Shown: positions 29,384 to 37,827 of the stretch, one piece after another
How the letters are laid out: each line of letters begins with the position of its first letter
How positions within the stretch are numbered: the first letter of the stretch is position 1
Origin: Chitinophaga pinensis
Lineage (GTDB): Bacteria; Bacteroidota; Bacteroidia; Chitinophagales; Chitinophagaceae
Direction of reading: 5' to 3'
Length of the DNA: 47,640 bases
Assembly (NCBI RefSeq): GCF_007896845.1
Contig: NZ_VOHS01000051.1
Location: 1-47,640, forward strand
Position numbers and translations under genes: made by a program
Notes under the pieces: generated by a model
Database searches by the model: none
What the model was told of the DNA's origin: nothing
What the model saw: the letters and a program-made list of their open reading frames with translations, nothing else

Positions 29384-30745
29384 TCAGGTCACATATTCAT
29401 CAGCAATAGACAGCGCGTCATCAATCATGGCCAGCCCTTCGTCTACCTGTGTTCTGGTAATGCTCAGCGGCGGTGCGATGAAGACATAATTCCAACGCAC
29501 GAAGGCATACATTCCCAGTTGTTTCAGCCTTGCGGCGACCCTGTTCATCACCGCCATTTCTTCCGGTCTGGCGTTGAAAGGCACCATGGGTTCTTTTGAG
29601 TCCCGGTTCTTCACCAGTTCGATGCAACCCAATAGTCCGGTATTACGGAAGTCGCCAATACAGGGGTGATGTAATTTCATGGCTTCTACTTCTTTTTCGA
29701 TGTACATGCCCATATCGGCAGCGTTTTCTATCAGGTGTTCATCTTCATAGATCTTCAGCACTTCCACACCCGCTGCGCAGGCTACAGGGTGGGCTGAATA
29801 GGTCAGTCCCAGCCAGAGCGTTTTATCATCGAAATGAGCCGCTATTGTATCAGTAACAATCAAAGCACCCAAGGGGATGTATCCGGCGGTAATTCCTTTG
29901 GCGGTAGCGATCATATCAGGTACTACACCGTGCAGTTCACAGGCAAACCATTTACCTGTTCTTCCGAATCCGCTCATGACCTCATCCATGATCAGCAAGA
30001 TGCCATATTTATCACAGATGGCCCGGATCTTTTGCAGATAATCCGGCGGATATTTGATGCAACCAGAGGAGCCACTTTCTCCTTCCATCAGAATGGCGGC
30101 TACATTTTCCGGGCCTTCGAACTGTATCACTCTTTCTACATGACTGACACATTCGCGGTTACAGGAAGTGATTTCCTTTCCGAAGGGACAGCGGTAGCAG
30201 TATGGATCTTCCACATGCACAAAGTTAGGCGCCTGTTGCATATCATGCGGCAGTTTACGGGGATCACCTCCGGCGGCCATAGACGCGTAAGAGGCGCCGT
30301 GAAAGGCACGATAGCGGGCTATGATCTTATGTCTGCCGGTATACAGTCTGGCCAGTTTGATGGCATTTTCTATAGCACTGGCGCCGCATACGGTAAACAA
30401 TGTCTTTTGCAGATTGCCCGGTGTGATTTCAGCCAGTTTACGCCCCAGTTGGCCACGAGCCTCAGTAACACATCCCGGCGTGACATAGCTGACTTCCTGC
30501 ATCTGTTTCATAACGGCCGCAGTCACCCGTGGGTGACCGTGGCCGATGTTAACGTTAATCAGTCCTGATGAAAAGTCCAGATAACGTTTGTCATCATAGT
30601 CATAGAGATATACCCCGGCTGCGTATTTCACCGCGATAGGGCTGATACCTTTCTGTTTGCTCCACGAGAATAATGTATAATCCAGATTGTCCTGGATGAT
30701 CTCCTGGGCATGTGATAATGTCTTAGCTTCCGGCATAAACGCCAT
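29384..30745 (-). CDS. class III aminotransferase, probable beta-alanine/beta-aminoisobutyrate transaminase
   Basis: Start at ATG 30745 (MAFMPEAKTLSHAQE), preferred to a TTG 12 bases upstream; 453 residues. The PLP-dependent fold type I class III pattern is clear: CGASAIENAIKLAR, MDEVMSGFGRTGKW, and the Schiff-base Lys in MIATAKGITAGYIPLGA. The family moves omega-amino groups to pyruvate or 2-oxoglutarate. With mmsA 17 bp before it and the pyrimidine genes after it, the likely reaction is conversion of beta-alanine to malonate semialdehyde and of beta-aminoisobutyrate to methylmalonate semialdehyde. It contains a Cys cluster around residues 190-210 (CYRCPFGKEITSC), unusual but seen in some class III members. 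Confidence 0.88.
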   Translation of the reverse strand: MAFMPEAKTLSHAQEIIQDNLDYTLFSWSKQKGISPIAVKYAAGVYLYDYDDKRYLDFSSGLINVNIGHGHPRVTAAVMKQMQEVSYVTPGCVTEARGQLGRKLAEITPGNLQKTLFTVCGASAIENAIKLARLYTGRHKIIARYRAFHGASYASMAAGGDPRKLPHDMQQAPNFVHVEDPYCYRCPFGKEITSCNRECVSHVERVIQFEGPENVAAILMEGESGSSGCIKYPPDYLQKIRAICDKYGILLIMDEVMSGFGRTGKWFACELHGVVPDMIATAKGITAGYIPLGALIVTDTIAAHFDDKTLWLGLTYSAHPVACAAGVEVLKIYEDEHLIENAADMGMYIEKEVEAMKLHHPCIGDFRNTGLLGCIELVKNRDSKEPMVPFNARPEEMAVMNRVAARLKQLGMYAFVRWNYVFIAPPLSITRTQVDEGLAMIDDALSIADEYVT

Positions 30746-30762
30746 TTTTGTAGTCAATAATG

Positions 30763-32220
30763 TTAACTCATCCAGTTAACGCCTTCTTCAGGGTTCCATT
30801 TGGTCGTACTTTTCTTCAACTTGGTCCAGAATTCTATTGAGCTTTTTCCGGTGATATCACCTACGCCGAATTTACTTTCATTCCATCCGCCGAAAGAGAA
30901 GGGTTCGCGGGGAACGGGCACACCTACATTTACGCCGATCATACCGGCGCTGGCTCTTTCAGCGATATAGCGGGCCATCCCTCCGTTCTGTGTAAAAACG
31001 GATGCCGCATTGCCGTAGGGATTGGCATTTTCAATGCGGAGCGCTTCATCTACGGTGTCAGTGCGCATGATACTGATAACAGGTCCGAAGATCTCTTCGC
31101 GGGCGACCGCCATATCAGCGGTCACATAATCGATCACGGTAGGGCCAACATAGGTACCGTTTTCTTTACCTGCTACCTGCACACCACGACCGTCTACAAG
31201 AATGCGGGCGCCTTGCGCTTCTGCTTCAGTGATATATTTTTCGATTCTTTCTTTTGATTCTTTACTGATGACTGCACCCAGGTTTTGTCCGGGTACAATC
31301 TTTCGTGCCTCCTCACATACGAGGTCTACGATATGATTAACGTCTCCGACACCGATCATGGCAGATGCCGCCATACAACGTTGTCCGGCGCAGCCGCTCA
31401 TTGAAGCGGCTACATTCTGTGCCGTCATACCGGGTTTAGCATCCGGTAATACCAACAGGTGATTCTTCGCGCCACCTAATGCGAGACAACGTTTCAGGTG
31501 TTGCGTCGCCCGCTGATAGACTATTCTGGCAACCTTTGTAGAACCTACAAAAGAGACTGCTTCTATATCCGGATGATCGCAGATGGCATTTACTATTTCG
31601 CTGTCACCATTGACAATATTGAGTACACCATTTGGCAGACCTGCTTCTTTCAGTAAACGGGCGATGATACCAAGACTGAGTGGTACTTTTTCAGAAGGTT
31701 TCATGATCAGGCAATTGCCGAGGGCAATGGCATTCGGGATGGTCCAGTTAGGTACCATCGCAGGGAAATTGAAAGGCACGATAGACGCGACGATTCCCAA
31801 TGGTACATGCGAAGTACGACATTCGACACCTGCACTGACTTCCAGTACTTCTCCCGCGATCAGTTGTGGTAAAGAAGTGGCAAATTCTGTCAGTTCGATA
31901 CACTTTTCTACTTCTGCAATGGCTTCACTGATGGTTTTACCGTTTTCTTCACTGACCAGTGCGGCCAGTCCCTGCAGATGTTGTTCAAGCAGATATTTAT
32001 AGCGAAAGAACACCTGTACCCGTTCTTTGATGGGTGTTTTACTCCATGCGGGGAATGCTGCTTTTGCTGCCTGTACGGCTTCATCAAGATCGGCTGCTGT
32101 GGAGCATGGCATTTCTGCTAACAAGGAGCCGTCTGTTGGTGAAATGACAGGCAGTGTCCGTTGAGATGATACTTCTTTAAAACTTCCATTAACAAAGTTC
32201 CTGACCCGTTCGTACTTCAT
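30763..32220 (-). CDS. mmsA: CoA-acylating methylmalonate-semialdehyde dehydrogenase
   Basis: Start at ATG 32220 (MKYERVRNFVNGSFKEV), giving 485 residues. It is an aldehyde dehydrogenase with the MMSDH-type nucleophile motif GCAGQRCMAAS, VPFNFPAMVPNW, FVGSTKVAR and PFSFGGWNESKFG. Unlike ordinary aldehyde dehydrogenases it makes a CoA thioester and releases CO2: acetyl-CoA from malonate semialdehyde, propionyl-CoA from methylmalonate semialdehyde. It is the first gene of the operon and faces the Lrp/AsnC regulator across a 139 bp spacer. Confidence 0.94.
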   Translation of the reverse strand: MKYERVRNFVNGSFKEVSSQRTLPVISPTDGSLLAEMPCSTAADLDEAVQAAKAAFPAWSKTPIKERVQVFFRYKYLLEQHLQGLAALVSEENGKTISEAIAEVEKCIELTEFATSLPQLIAGEVLEVSAGVECRTSHVPLGIVASIVPFNFPAMVPNWTIPNAIALGNCLIMKPSEKVPLSLGIIARLLKEAGLPNGVLNIVNGDSEIVNAICDHPDIEAVSFVGSTKVARIVYQRATQHLKRCLALGGAKNHLLVLPDAKPGMTAQNVAASMSGCAGQRCMAASAMIGVGDVNHIVDLVCEEARKIVPGQNLGAVISKESKERIEKYITEAEAQGARILVDGRGVQVAGKENGTYVGPTVIDYVTADMAVAREEIFGPVISIMRTDTVDEALRIENANPYGNAASVFTQNGGMARYIAERASAGMIGVNVGVPVPREPFSFGGWNESKFGVGDITGKSSIEFWTKLKKSTTKWNPEEGVNWMS

Positions 32221-32292
32221 ATGCTTTGGGGAGTTTGGGTTATGGGTGCATTTTTTATACGATACCCTTAATTTACTGAAAAATCTGTACAT

Positions 32293-32310
32293 TTAGTATG
32301 TATTTTCTAA
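32293..32310. promoter_or_regulatory. possible Lrp/AsnC operator
   Basis: TTAG (32293-32296) and CTAA (32307-32310) flank an A/T-rich core, in the spacer between the operon and its regulator. The element has the size and A/T-rich core usual for Lrp-type sites but is short. Confidence 0.3.
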
Positions 32311-32359
32311 CATTTCTGTAAGTAGCCCTTTTAACTCCTCACCTATATATTTAAGAGAA

Positions 32360-32845
32360 ATGGGAAAAACTAAGTCCGCCGACAAAACACCCCTTGATGA
32401 ACTGGATTTCTCTATTCTGACATACCTGCAACAGGACGGCAGGATTTCCTTTACAGTTATTGCTGAAAAGCTGCACGTATCTATCGGAACGATCCGGACC
32501 CGTTTTAATCGTCTGATTGAAGAAGGGACTATTAATATTGTGGGCAGGGTTGACCCTGACAAGGTCGGTTTTCGCTCTTATGCCCATATTGCGGTCTATG
32601 TCAGACCGGCGACGCTAAAGGATACGGTTGCACAACAGATTGCTGTTATGCCGGAAGTGAGCTTTCTGGCAATGACCTCCGGGGCTTATGACCTCGAAGT
32701 AAATGTGATGTGCAGGGATAATGACCACCTGCTGGAATTTGTCAATGAGTTATCAAAACTGGAAGGGGTTTATCAGACGAAGACTACGCTTTATTTTAAG
32801 GTGTATAAGTATGCGCAACCGGATCTTGGCTTGTTGAAGAATTAA
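32360..32845 (+). CDS. Lrp/AsnC-family transcriptional regulator of the pyrimidine operon
   Basis: 161 residues, intact. The N-terminal helix-turn-helix reads LDELDFSILTYLQQDGRISF, then VIAEKLHVSIGTIRTRFNRLIEEG. The C-terminal RAM domain (about residues 80-155) has MPEVSFLAMTSGAYDLEVNVMC, the ligand and oligomer interface. It is transcribed away from mmsA and lies alone, so it most likely controls the pyrimidine catabolic operon in response to an intermediate such as beta-alanine or beta-aminoisobutyrate. Close functional relatives regulate reductive pyrimidine degradation in other bacteria; the specific ligand here is inference. Confidence 0.9.
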   Translation: MGKTKSADKTPLDELDFSILTYLQQDGRISFTVIAEKLHVSIGTIRTRFNRLIEEGTINIVGRVDPDKVGFRSYAHIAVYVRPATLKDTVAQQIAVMPEVSFLAMTSGAYDLEVNVMCRDNDHLLEFVNELSKLEGVYQTKTTLYFKVYKYAQPDLGLLKN

Positions 32846-32860
32846 AAATTAACAACTAAG

Positions 32861-32930
32861 AATTAAGCATTGAATGCAACAAAAATTATTGCGGTGCCAA
32901 TTCTCAATTCTTAATTGTCAATGCTTAATT
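32861..32930. repeat. 13 bp perfect inverted repeat in a short convergent spacer
   Basis: AATTAAGCATTGA (32861-32873) and its inverse (32918-32930) enclose 44 nt, with further AAGAATTAAG-like words nearby. It fills the spacer between the regulator and the protease gene. This A/T-rich kind of repeat recurs in Bacteroidota intergenic regions and may act as a bidirectional terminator. Confidence 0.5.
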
Positions 32931-34003
32931 TATTTTGCTTCCATCGCCTGCACAGCGCCTGCCACTACCGGTGAAAACTGAATACTGATATCCATTTCTT
33001 CTGTAACGTCTGCAATATGATTGGCCAATGTGATCTGAGGTTGCGCATTACCGTTGTTTGCAAACATTAATCCGATGATCCTGCTTTCCTTATCGACGAT
33101 AACGGCGCCAGAATCTCCTTTTTCGGAAAAATGGTGAGTAGGATCTACCGGCTGAATGGCGATCTGTCCTCTGAAGGTGTGTTCTTTTCCTTCTATCGGG
33201 AAGGTGGTCGCCGGATAATTGATATCCACTACTCTGCCTTCTGTACGACCGGAGACTTCGCCTACCTTAAAAACGATCTGACCCGCGAGTGCCACACCCA
33301 TACCAACGATGCTATTATACCGGGGCATACCATCGATACTCAGACCATTGATCTCATTGCCTGTTGACTGACCAATAGCGGTATCTTCCACTTCCGCGAT
33401 AGCGGCATCTACTCTTTCGTTGATAACACCTTTCACGATCTGACCGATGGCATTCTTATCATCTGTGGGATGGAAAGGCAGGTCTTTATCAGGCATTTCA
33501 GGAATGACTGCGGGAGCAGGCTGGTAGACTTTATCTCCAGGTTTTGCGGTATTGGCCATGAGTACATGACAATTACTCAACAGGACAGGTTTACCATCCT
33601 TATTTCTTCGTGCCAGACAACCGAGGGTACCATGAGCGACTTCTGTACCGAAGCTTTCTTCGTCACGGATAATAATACGGTTGGTGATCTGAATACCTCC
33701 TTTTACGGGACGGTATTTGTTTTCATCCAGACAGGCACGGAAACCGGGAATAATGTTCACGTCAGTCGGGATGCCATTGATTTCGGAAGGCAGTACCTCA
33801 TGGGCATGCAGTTCGCTGTGGTCTTTCTTTTCGTCCACATAGATCCGGATGCAGAGCTGGTCTGTGACCCGGCCACCGGTTTCTTTCAAACCGATGCTGA
33901 CGTGGTGTACACCGGGGATCTTCAGTAACAGCTCTTCTATTCCGTTCTTCAGCAGGTCCCGGATCATTTCGTTCTCCCGATGCAGTTCTTCTGTTGATTT
34001 CAT
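32930..34003 (-). CDS. NAL1-like trypsin-fold serine protease
   Basis: Start at ATG 34003 (MKSTEELHRENEMIRDLLKN), since the upstream part of the frame is poor in protein-like character; 357 residues. Residues ~20-90 are a small alpha/beta domain (GVHHVSIGLKETGG, CIRIYVDEKK). The trypsin-like domain follows, with LLSNCHVLMAN (catalytic His), VDAAIAEV (probable catalytic Asp) and SEKGDSGAVIV (catalytic Ser in GDSG). There is no signal peptide, so it is expected in the cytoplasm. This domain order and the CHVL form of the His box resemble the NAL1 family of plants and fungi. The substrate is unknown. It is transcribed alone. Confidence 0.75.
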   Translation of the reverse strand: MKSTEELHRENEMIRDLLKNGIEELLLKIPGVHHVSIGLKETGGRVTDQLCIRIYVDEKKDHSELHAHEVLPSEINGIPTDVNIIPGFRACLDENKYRPVKGGIQITNRIIIRDEESFGTEVAHGTLGCLARRNKDGKPVLLSNCHVLMANTAKPGDKVYQPAPAVIPEMPDKDLPFHPTDDKNAIGQIVKGVINERVDAAIAEVEDTAIGQSTGNEINGLSIDGMPRYNSIVGMGVALAGQIVFKVGEVSGRTEGRVVDINYPATTFPIEGKEHTFRGQIAIQPVDPTHHFSEKGDSGAVIVDKESRIIGLMFANNGNAQPQITLANHIADVTEEMDISIQFSPVVAGAVQAMEAK

Positions 34004-34041
34004 GCTAAGCGTTTTTAAGGGTGCTGAAAATACGGAGTTCT

Positions 34042-34057
34042 TTGCGTAATAACGCAA
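34042..34057. promoter_or_regulatory. 6-4-6 dyad upstream of the protease gene
   Basis: TTGCGT-AATA-ACGCAA is a perfect dyad 38 bp upstream of the protease start, with another ACGCAA half-site at 34078-34083. Possible operator. Confidence 0.35.
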
Positions 34058-34505
34058 TCTGTCCGATAAGATTGTTTACGCAATTGTAACAACTGCGTAT
34101 GCGCGTAATCGTGACGCGTAGCGGGTGATGAGGAGGGATTCATCTACATGTGATTTTTTGGGGTGTTAACTGTTTCCGTCTGAGGATTTTTCTAATGTTG
34201 TTTTGGGGCATATATTCCTCCATACCAAACTACACATTTTTTGCTATAAATCAAAGTTTAAACTCACATTGTATAAAGGAGTTATATACGCATTTGTCCA
34301 TGCTTTTTTCCTCGTATTACCCCCTTATTATTACCGTATTTGTCCGTTAGTGCTTCGTCGGGGAACGGCGCATTAACGGCCAGATACTGTGGTAGTAAGA
34401 GGATAATACTACAAATCGGCCCGGAGATCAATGAAAAAAGGAGCATTTGACGGAAAAAAGCGGTCTTTTTTGAGTGCCGGGAAGCTCCGCCCGGGATAAA
34501 ATATT
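34058..34505. other. intergenic stretch, no supported gene
   Basis: Between the protease (minus) and the Old Yellow Enzyme (plus). A 66-codon plus-strand open frame at 34150-34350 has no recognisable content. A GC-rich partial stem (CCGGG/CCCGG, near 34478-34496) lies just before the downstream promoter. Nothing else stands out. Confidence 0.4.
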
Positions 34506-34536
34506 ATTGGCATTTCGGAATTCTCCGATATCTTTG
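34506..34536 (+). promoter_or_regulatory. Bacteroidota-type promoter of the Old Yellow Enzyme gene
   Basis: -33 ATTG (34506-34509), 19 nt spacer, -7 TATCTTTG (34529-34536), which fully fits TAnnTTTG. The ATG follows 43 bases later. Confidence 0.65.
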
Positions 34537-34579
34537 CAGCAGAGATCCGTTGATAACGTAAACATAAACGTAGACAAAC

Positions 34580-35680
34580 ATGAGTAATCTGAGCTTGTTT
34601 AAGCCTTTCAGCCTCAAGTCGCTGAATATAAAGAATAGAATTGTAATGGCCCCTATGACGAGGTCATTTTCACCAAACGGCGTACCCGGAGAGGATGTCG
34701 CCGCATATTATCAGCGTCGTGCTGCAGGAGAAGTGGGATTAATTTTATCTGAAGGCACCGTGATCAATCGTCCTGCCTCTTCCGCAGATCCGAACATTCC
34801 CCGTTTTCATGGTGATATTTCCCTTGGTGGCTGGCAGAAAGTAATCAACGGGGTACATGCAGCCGGTGGTGCAATGGGTCCGCAGATCTGGCATCAGGGT
34901 ATCATGGATAATCATCATTCCGGCTGGACGCCGCTGACGCCTTTTGAAGGTCCTTCCGGTCTGAACAGGCCAGAAAACACCAACGGTCATGCGATGTCTG
35001 AAAAAGATATTGCCGATACCATCAAAGCATTTGGCGACGCTGCTGCGGATGCCAAAAGACTGGGCTTCGACACGGTTGAAATACACGGTGCACATAACTA
35101 CCTGATCGACCAGTTCTTCTCCGAAAAGACAAATCTCCGTACAGATAAATATGGTGGTCAATCACTGGCAGCGCGTACCCGTTTTGCTGTAGAGGTGATC
35201 AAAGAAGTGCGTAAGCGTGTGGGAGAAGATTTTCCATTGATCATCCGTCTTTCCCAATGGAAACCGTATGAATACAATGGTAAAATGGCTAATACGCCGG
35301 AAGAACTGGAAGCATGGCTGCAACCATTATCAGAAGCCGGTATTGACATCTTCCATTGCTCACAACGCCGTTTCTGGGAACCTGAATTTGAAGGATCAGA
35401 CCTGAACTTTGCAGGATGGGCGAAAAAAGTAACTGGTAAGGCAACTATCACAGTAGGTTCTGTAGGACTGAATGGTGAATTCCTCGCGGCTTTCAAAGGT
35501 GAAAGTTCTGAACCTAGTTCGCTGGAAGAACTGCTACGTAGATTTGACAGAGGTGACTTTGATCTTGTAGCGGTAGGCAGACCACTGCTGGCTGATGCAG
35601 AATGGGTACAGAAAATCAGAGACGAGAGAACAGGTGAGTTGAAAGGATTTTCTAAAGAAGCATTAGCACAATTGCTATAG
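34580..35680 (+). CDS. Old Yellow Enzyme-family NADH:flavin oxidoreductase
   Basis: 366 residues, intact. It is an FMN-binding TIM barrel with the OYE landmarks RIVMAPMTRSF at the N-terminus, GPQIWHQG, and VEIHGAHNYLIDQF, in which His and Asn bind the activated carbonyl or nitro substrate. A later FMN-phosphate contact is ITVGSVG, and LVAVGRPLLAD follows. Such enzymes reduce alpha,beta-unsaturated carbonyls with NAD(P)H; the in vivo substrate is rarely known. It is preceded by a good promoter and followed by a strong terminator, so it is transcribed alone. Confidence 0.9.
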   Translation: MSNLSLFKPFSLKSLNIKNRIVMAPMTRSFSPNGVPGEDVAAYYQRRAAGEVGLILSEGTVINRPASSADPNIPRFHGDISLGGWQKVINGVHAAGGAMGPQIWHQGIMDNHHSGWTPLTPFEGPSGLNRPENTNGHAMSEKDIADTIKAFGDAAADAKRLGFDTVEIHGAHNYLIDQFFSEKTNLRTDKYGGQSLAARTRFAVEVIKEVRKRVGEDFPLIIRLSQWKPYEYNGKMANTPEELEAWLQPLSEAGIDIFHCSQRRFWEPEFEGSDLNFAGWAKKVTGKATITVGSVGLNGEFLAAFKGESSEPSSLEELLRRFDRGDFDLVAVGRPLLADAEWVQKIRDERTGELKGFSKEALAQLL

Positions 35681-35700
35681 TTGTATATTTGTTGTTAACG

Positions 35701-35728
35701 AAGGCGCTGCGGGAAACTGCAGCGCCTT
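35701..35728 (+). terminator. terminator of the Old Yellow Enzyme gene
   Basis: AAGGCGCTGC (35701-35710) and GCAGCGCCTT (35719-35728) form a perfect 10 bp stem with an 8 nt loop, followed by TATTGTTT. Confidence 0.85.
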
Positions 35729-35794
35729 TATTGTTTCCTCATATATTATTGTACATTTGACAGTAATAATTAGTATTGTTCAATATCAAATTCC

Positions 35795-36817
35795 ATGATG
35801 AAAATATTCGTCCTTTACTTTCTTCGTCAGACATGGCATTTTGCCCGTATTACTTTCATATCTGCTGTTATATTGGGCATGGTACTCCCCTCTTCTGCAC
35901 AGCGCCGCGGTACAGGTAAAGCAAAACCGGTGTTTAGTGGCTATCTTTTTACCTACTTTACCGGGAATGATAAAAGTAAAGAGCAAATTTGCTTTGCCCT
36001 TAGTGATGATGGTTATCATTTTAAAGCACTGAACGGGAATCAACCTGTGATCAATTCGGCAGATATCAGTGAAACAGGTGGTGTGCGTGATCCGCATATT
36101 CTGCGCGGTGCTGATGGAAAGACGTTTTACATGGTGGCGACTGATATGGTATCTGCCAAAGGCTGGAACAGCAATCGCGGATTGGTGCTGATGAAATCTG
36201 ATGATCTTGTACACTGGACTTCAACAGCCATTAATCTTCAGACACAATATGCTGGTCAGGATAGTTTGTTGCGTGTATGGGCACCGCAGACGATCTATGA
36301 TGAGCAGGCGAAAAAATACATGATCTATTTTTCTACGAAATATGGTAGTCAGCCGGATAAGATCGTGTACGTTTATGCGAATAAAGACTTTACGGGGCTG
36401 GAAGGTGCGCCCGGACAACTGTTTTTTAATCCGGAGCAGGCTGCGTGTATTGATGGTGATATACAGCAAAAGGATGGTAAATTTTATCTGTTCTTTAAGA
36501 CGGAAGACAGACGGCCGGGGATTAAGGTTGCGGTGTCTGACCGGTTGACAGGCGGGTATAAGATGCAGAGCAATGATTATGTGCAACAGACGGATAAACC
36601 TGTGGAGGGTGCCGGGACGTTCAGGTTGAATGATGGTAGTGGTTATATACTGATGTATGATATGTATACCAGTGGCAGGTATCAATTTACCAAAACGACT
36701 GATTTTAAAAACTTCGTAGCGATAGATGAGAACATTTCGCTGGATTTTCATCCGCGGCATGGTACTGTAATGCCTGTTACGGCGGAAGAAATGAAGAGGC
36801 TGAGTAGTGCGTGGTGA
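35795..36817 (+). CDS. glycoside hydrolase family 43-like protein, exported
   Basis: 340 residues, intact. An N-terminal signal (FARITFISAVILGMVLPSSAQ) directs export. The five-bladed beta-propeller family is shown by GGVRDPHILR (Asp of the catalytic base), RVWAPQTIYD (the WAPE/Q motif), CIDGDIQQKDGKFYLFF (the pKa-modulating Asp) and PVEGAGTF (Glu of the catalytic acid). GH43 enzymes remove arabinose or xylose from plant polysaccharides. Which linkage is cut cannot be told. The gene is alone; an array of long repeats follows it directly. Confidence 0.85.
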   Translation: MMKIFVLYFLRQTWHFARITFISAVILGMVLPSSAQRRGTGKAKPVFSGYLFTYFTGNDKSKEQICFALSDDGYHFKALNGNQPVINSADISETGGVRDPHILRGADGKTFYMVATDMVSAKGWNSNRGLVLMKSDDLVHWTSTAINLQTQYAGQDSLLRVWAPQTIYDEQAKKYMIYFSTKYGSQPDKIVYVYANKDFTGLEGAPGQLFFNPEQAACIDGDIQQKDGKFYLFFKTEDRRPGIKVAVSDRLTGGYKMQSNDYVQQTDKPVEGAGTFRLNDGSGYILMYDMYTSGRYQFTKTTDFKNFVAIDENISLDFHPRHGTVMPVTAEEMKRLSSAW

Positions 36818-36935
36818 TGTCTTCCTCTCGCTTATGCGAATTTTTGCTTTTTGCCATGGCAATAATATTGTGTGATATGTGCTTTCCTTGTTAATAACGA
36901 ATCTTCCTATTTTCTTCGCGGGGTTTGGGTGTGGG

Positions 36936-37180
36936 TGCTTTAGGGCTGCGCAACATTTGCAGATGGGATTGCGGGCTGACGCCCTCCACACGTTCGTGTA
37001 TTGAGCGGTGGGTTGTGGGGCAGCGTTGGATGGTTGATTAAGCTGTTGGTGGATGGGTTGGGCGGTGTGTGAAGGCCTGAGGCCCTTCATCCTCATCTGC
37101 AAATATTGCGGCTTCGTAAGTTATTGGGTGGTTTGGGGAATTGAGGGAGGTGGCGAGATGGATGATAGAGGTGGTGGTGA
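36936..37180. repeat. tandem repeat unit 1 of 3 (245 bp)
   Basis: Starts TGCTTTAGGGCTGCGCAACA. Each unit has a left arm of about 46 nt (CGCAACATTTGCAGATGGG ...) and a right arm ending CATCTGCAAATATTGCGGC. The arms are imperfect inverse copies (about 80 percent by eye), separated by a G-rich loop of about 75 nt. A G-rich linker (GGGAGGTGGCGAGATGG) follows. Confidence 0.9.
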
Positions 37181-37426
37181 TGCTTTAGGGCTGCGCAACA
37201 TTTGCAGATGGGATTGCGGGCTGACGCCCTCCACACGTTCGTGTATTGAGCGGCGGGTTGTGGGGCAGTGTTGGATGGTTGATTAAACTGTTGGTGGATG
37301 GGTTGGGCGGTGTGTGAAGGCCTGAGGCCCTTCATCCTCATCTGCAAATATTGCGGCTTCGTAAAGTTATTCGGTGGTTTGGGGAATTGAGGGAGGTGGC
37401 GAGATGGGTGATAGAGGTGGTGTTGG
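37181..37426. repeat. tandem repeat unit 2 of 3 (246 bp)
   Basis: Differs from unit 1 at only a few places, all in the loop or the linker; the two arms are unchanged. Confidence 0.9.
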
Positions 37427-37616
37427 TGCTTTAGGGCTGCGCAACATTTGCAGATGGGATTGCGGGCTGACGCCCTCCACACGTTCGTGTATTGAGCGGT
37501 GGGTTGTGGGGCAGCGTTGGATGGTTGATTAAACTGTTGGTGGATGGGTTAGGCGGTGTGTGAAGGCCTGAGGCCCTTCATCCTCATCTGCAAATATTGC
37601 GGCTTCGTAAGTTATT
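37427..37616. repeat. tandem repeat unit 3 of 3 (core only)
   Basis: Arms again identical to units 1 and 2. The similarity fades after the right arm (GGCTTCGTAAGTTATTG), so the linker is degenerate and the array ends here, about 210 bp before the next gene. Confidence 0.88.
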
Positions 37617-37709
37617 GAGGGTTTAGGGAATAGACGGAGGTGGTGAGATGGAATTGGTGATGGAATTGGTAATGGAGATTGAAGATGGAGATTGGTGGTT
37701 GATGAGATG

Positions 37710-37750
37710 ATTGGTCCTGATTAAAACATATTTGCATCTTTGTTGCAAAT
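37710..37750 (+). promoter_or_regulatory. promoter with overlapping 7-7-7 dyad
   Basis: ATTG (37710-37713), 21 nt, then CATCTTTG (37735-37742) resembles the Bacteroidota -33/-7 pair. ATTTGCA (37730-37736) and TGCAAAT (37744-37750) form a dyad straddling the -7 box, as expected for a repressor site. The gene starts 78 bp later. Confidence 0.45.
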
Positions 37751-37827
37751 GTATGGGTTTTTCTTTTACCTTTGCTTTGGTTAAAAGGAAATTCAGTCAC
37801 TAACAGCACAGAACAGCATTGATAGTA

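Noticed and set aside
34150..34350. 66-codon plus-strand open frame
   Set aside because: Low-complexity hydrophobic translation of A/T-rich spacer; no start context.
36221..37102. Long minus-strand open frame of 293 codons with a tail reading RASARNPICKCCAALKH
   Set aside because: It lies antisense to the GH43 gene and over the repeat array. The Cys-rich tail is only the translated hairpin repeat.
37093..37482. 129-codon open frame with the same Cys-rich motif twice
   Set aside because: It is a translation of repeat units; the protein repeat follows the DNA repeat and no start region or conservation outside it is seen.
36936..37616. CRISPR-like array
   Set aside because: Units are 245 bp tandem copies with near-identical contents, not short repeats with unique spacers, and no cas gene is near.
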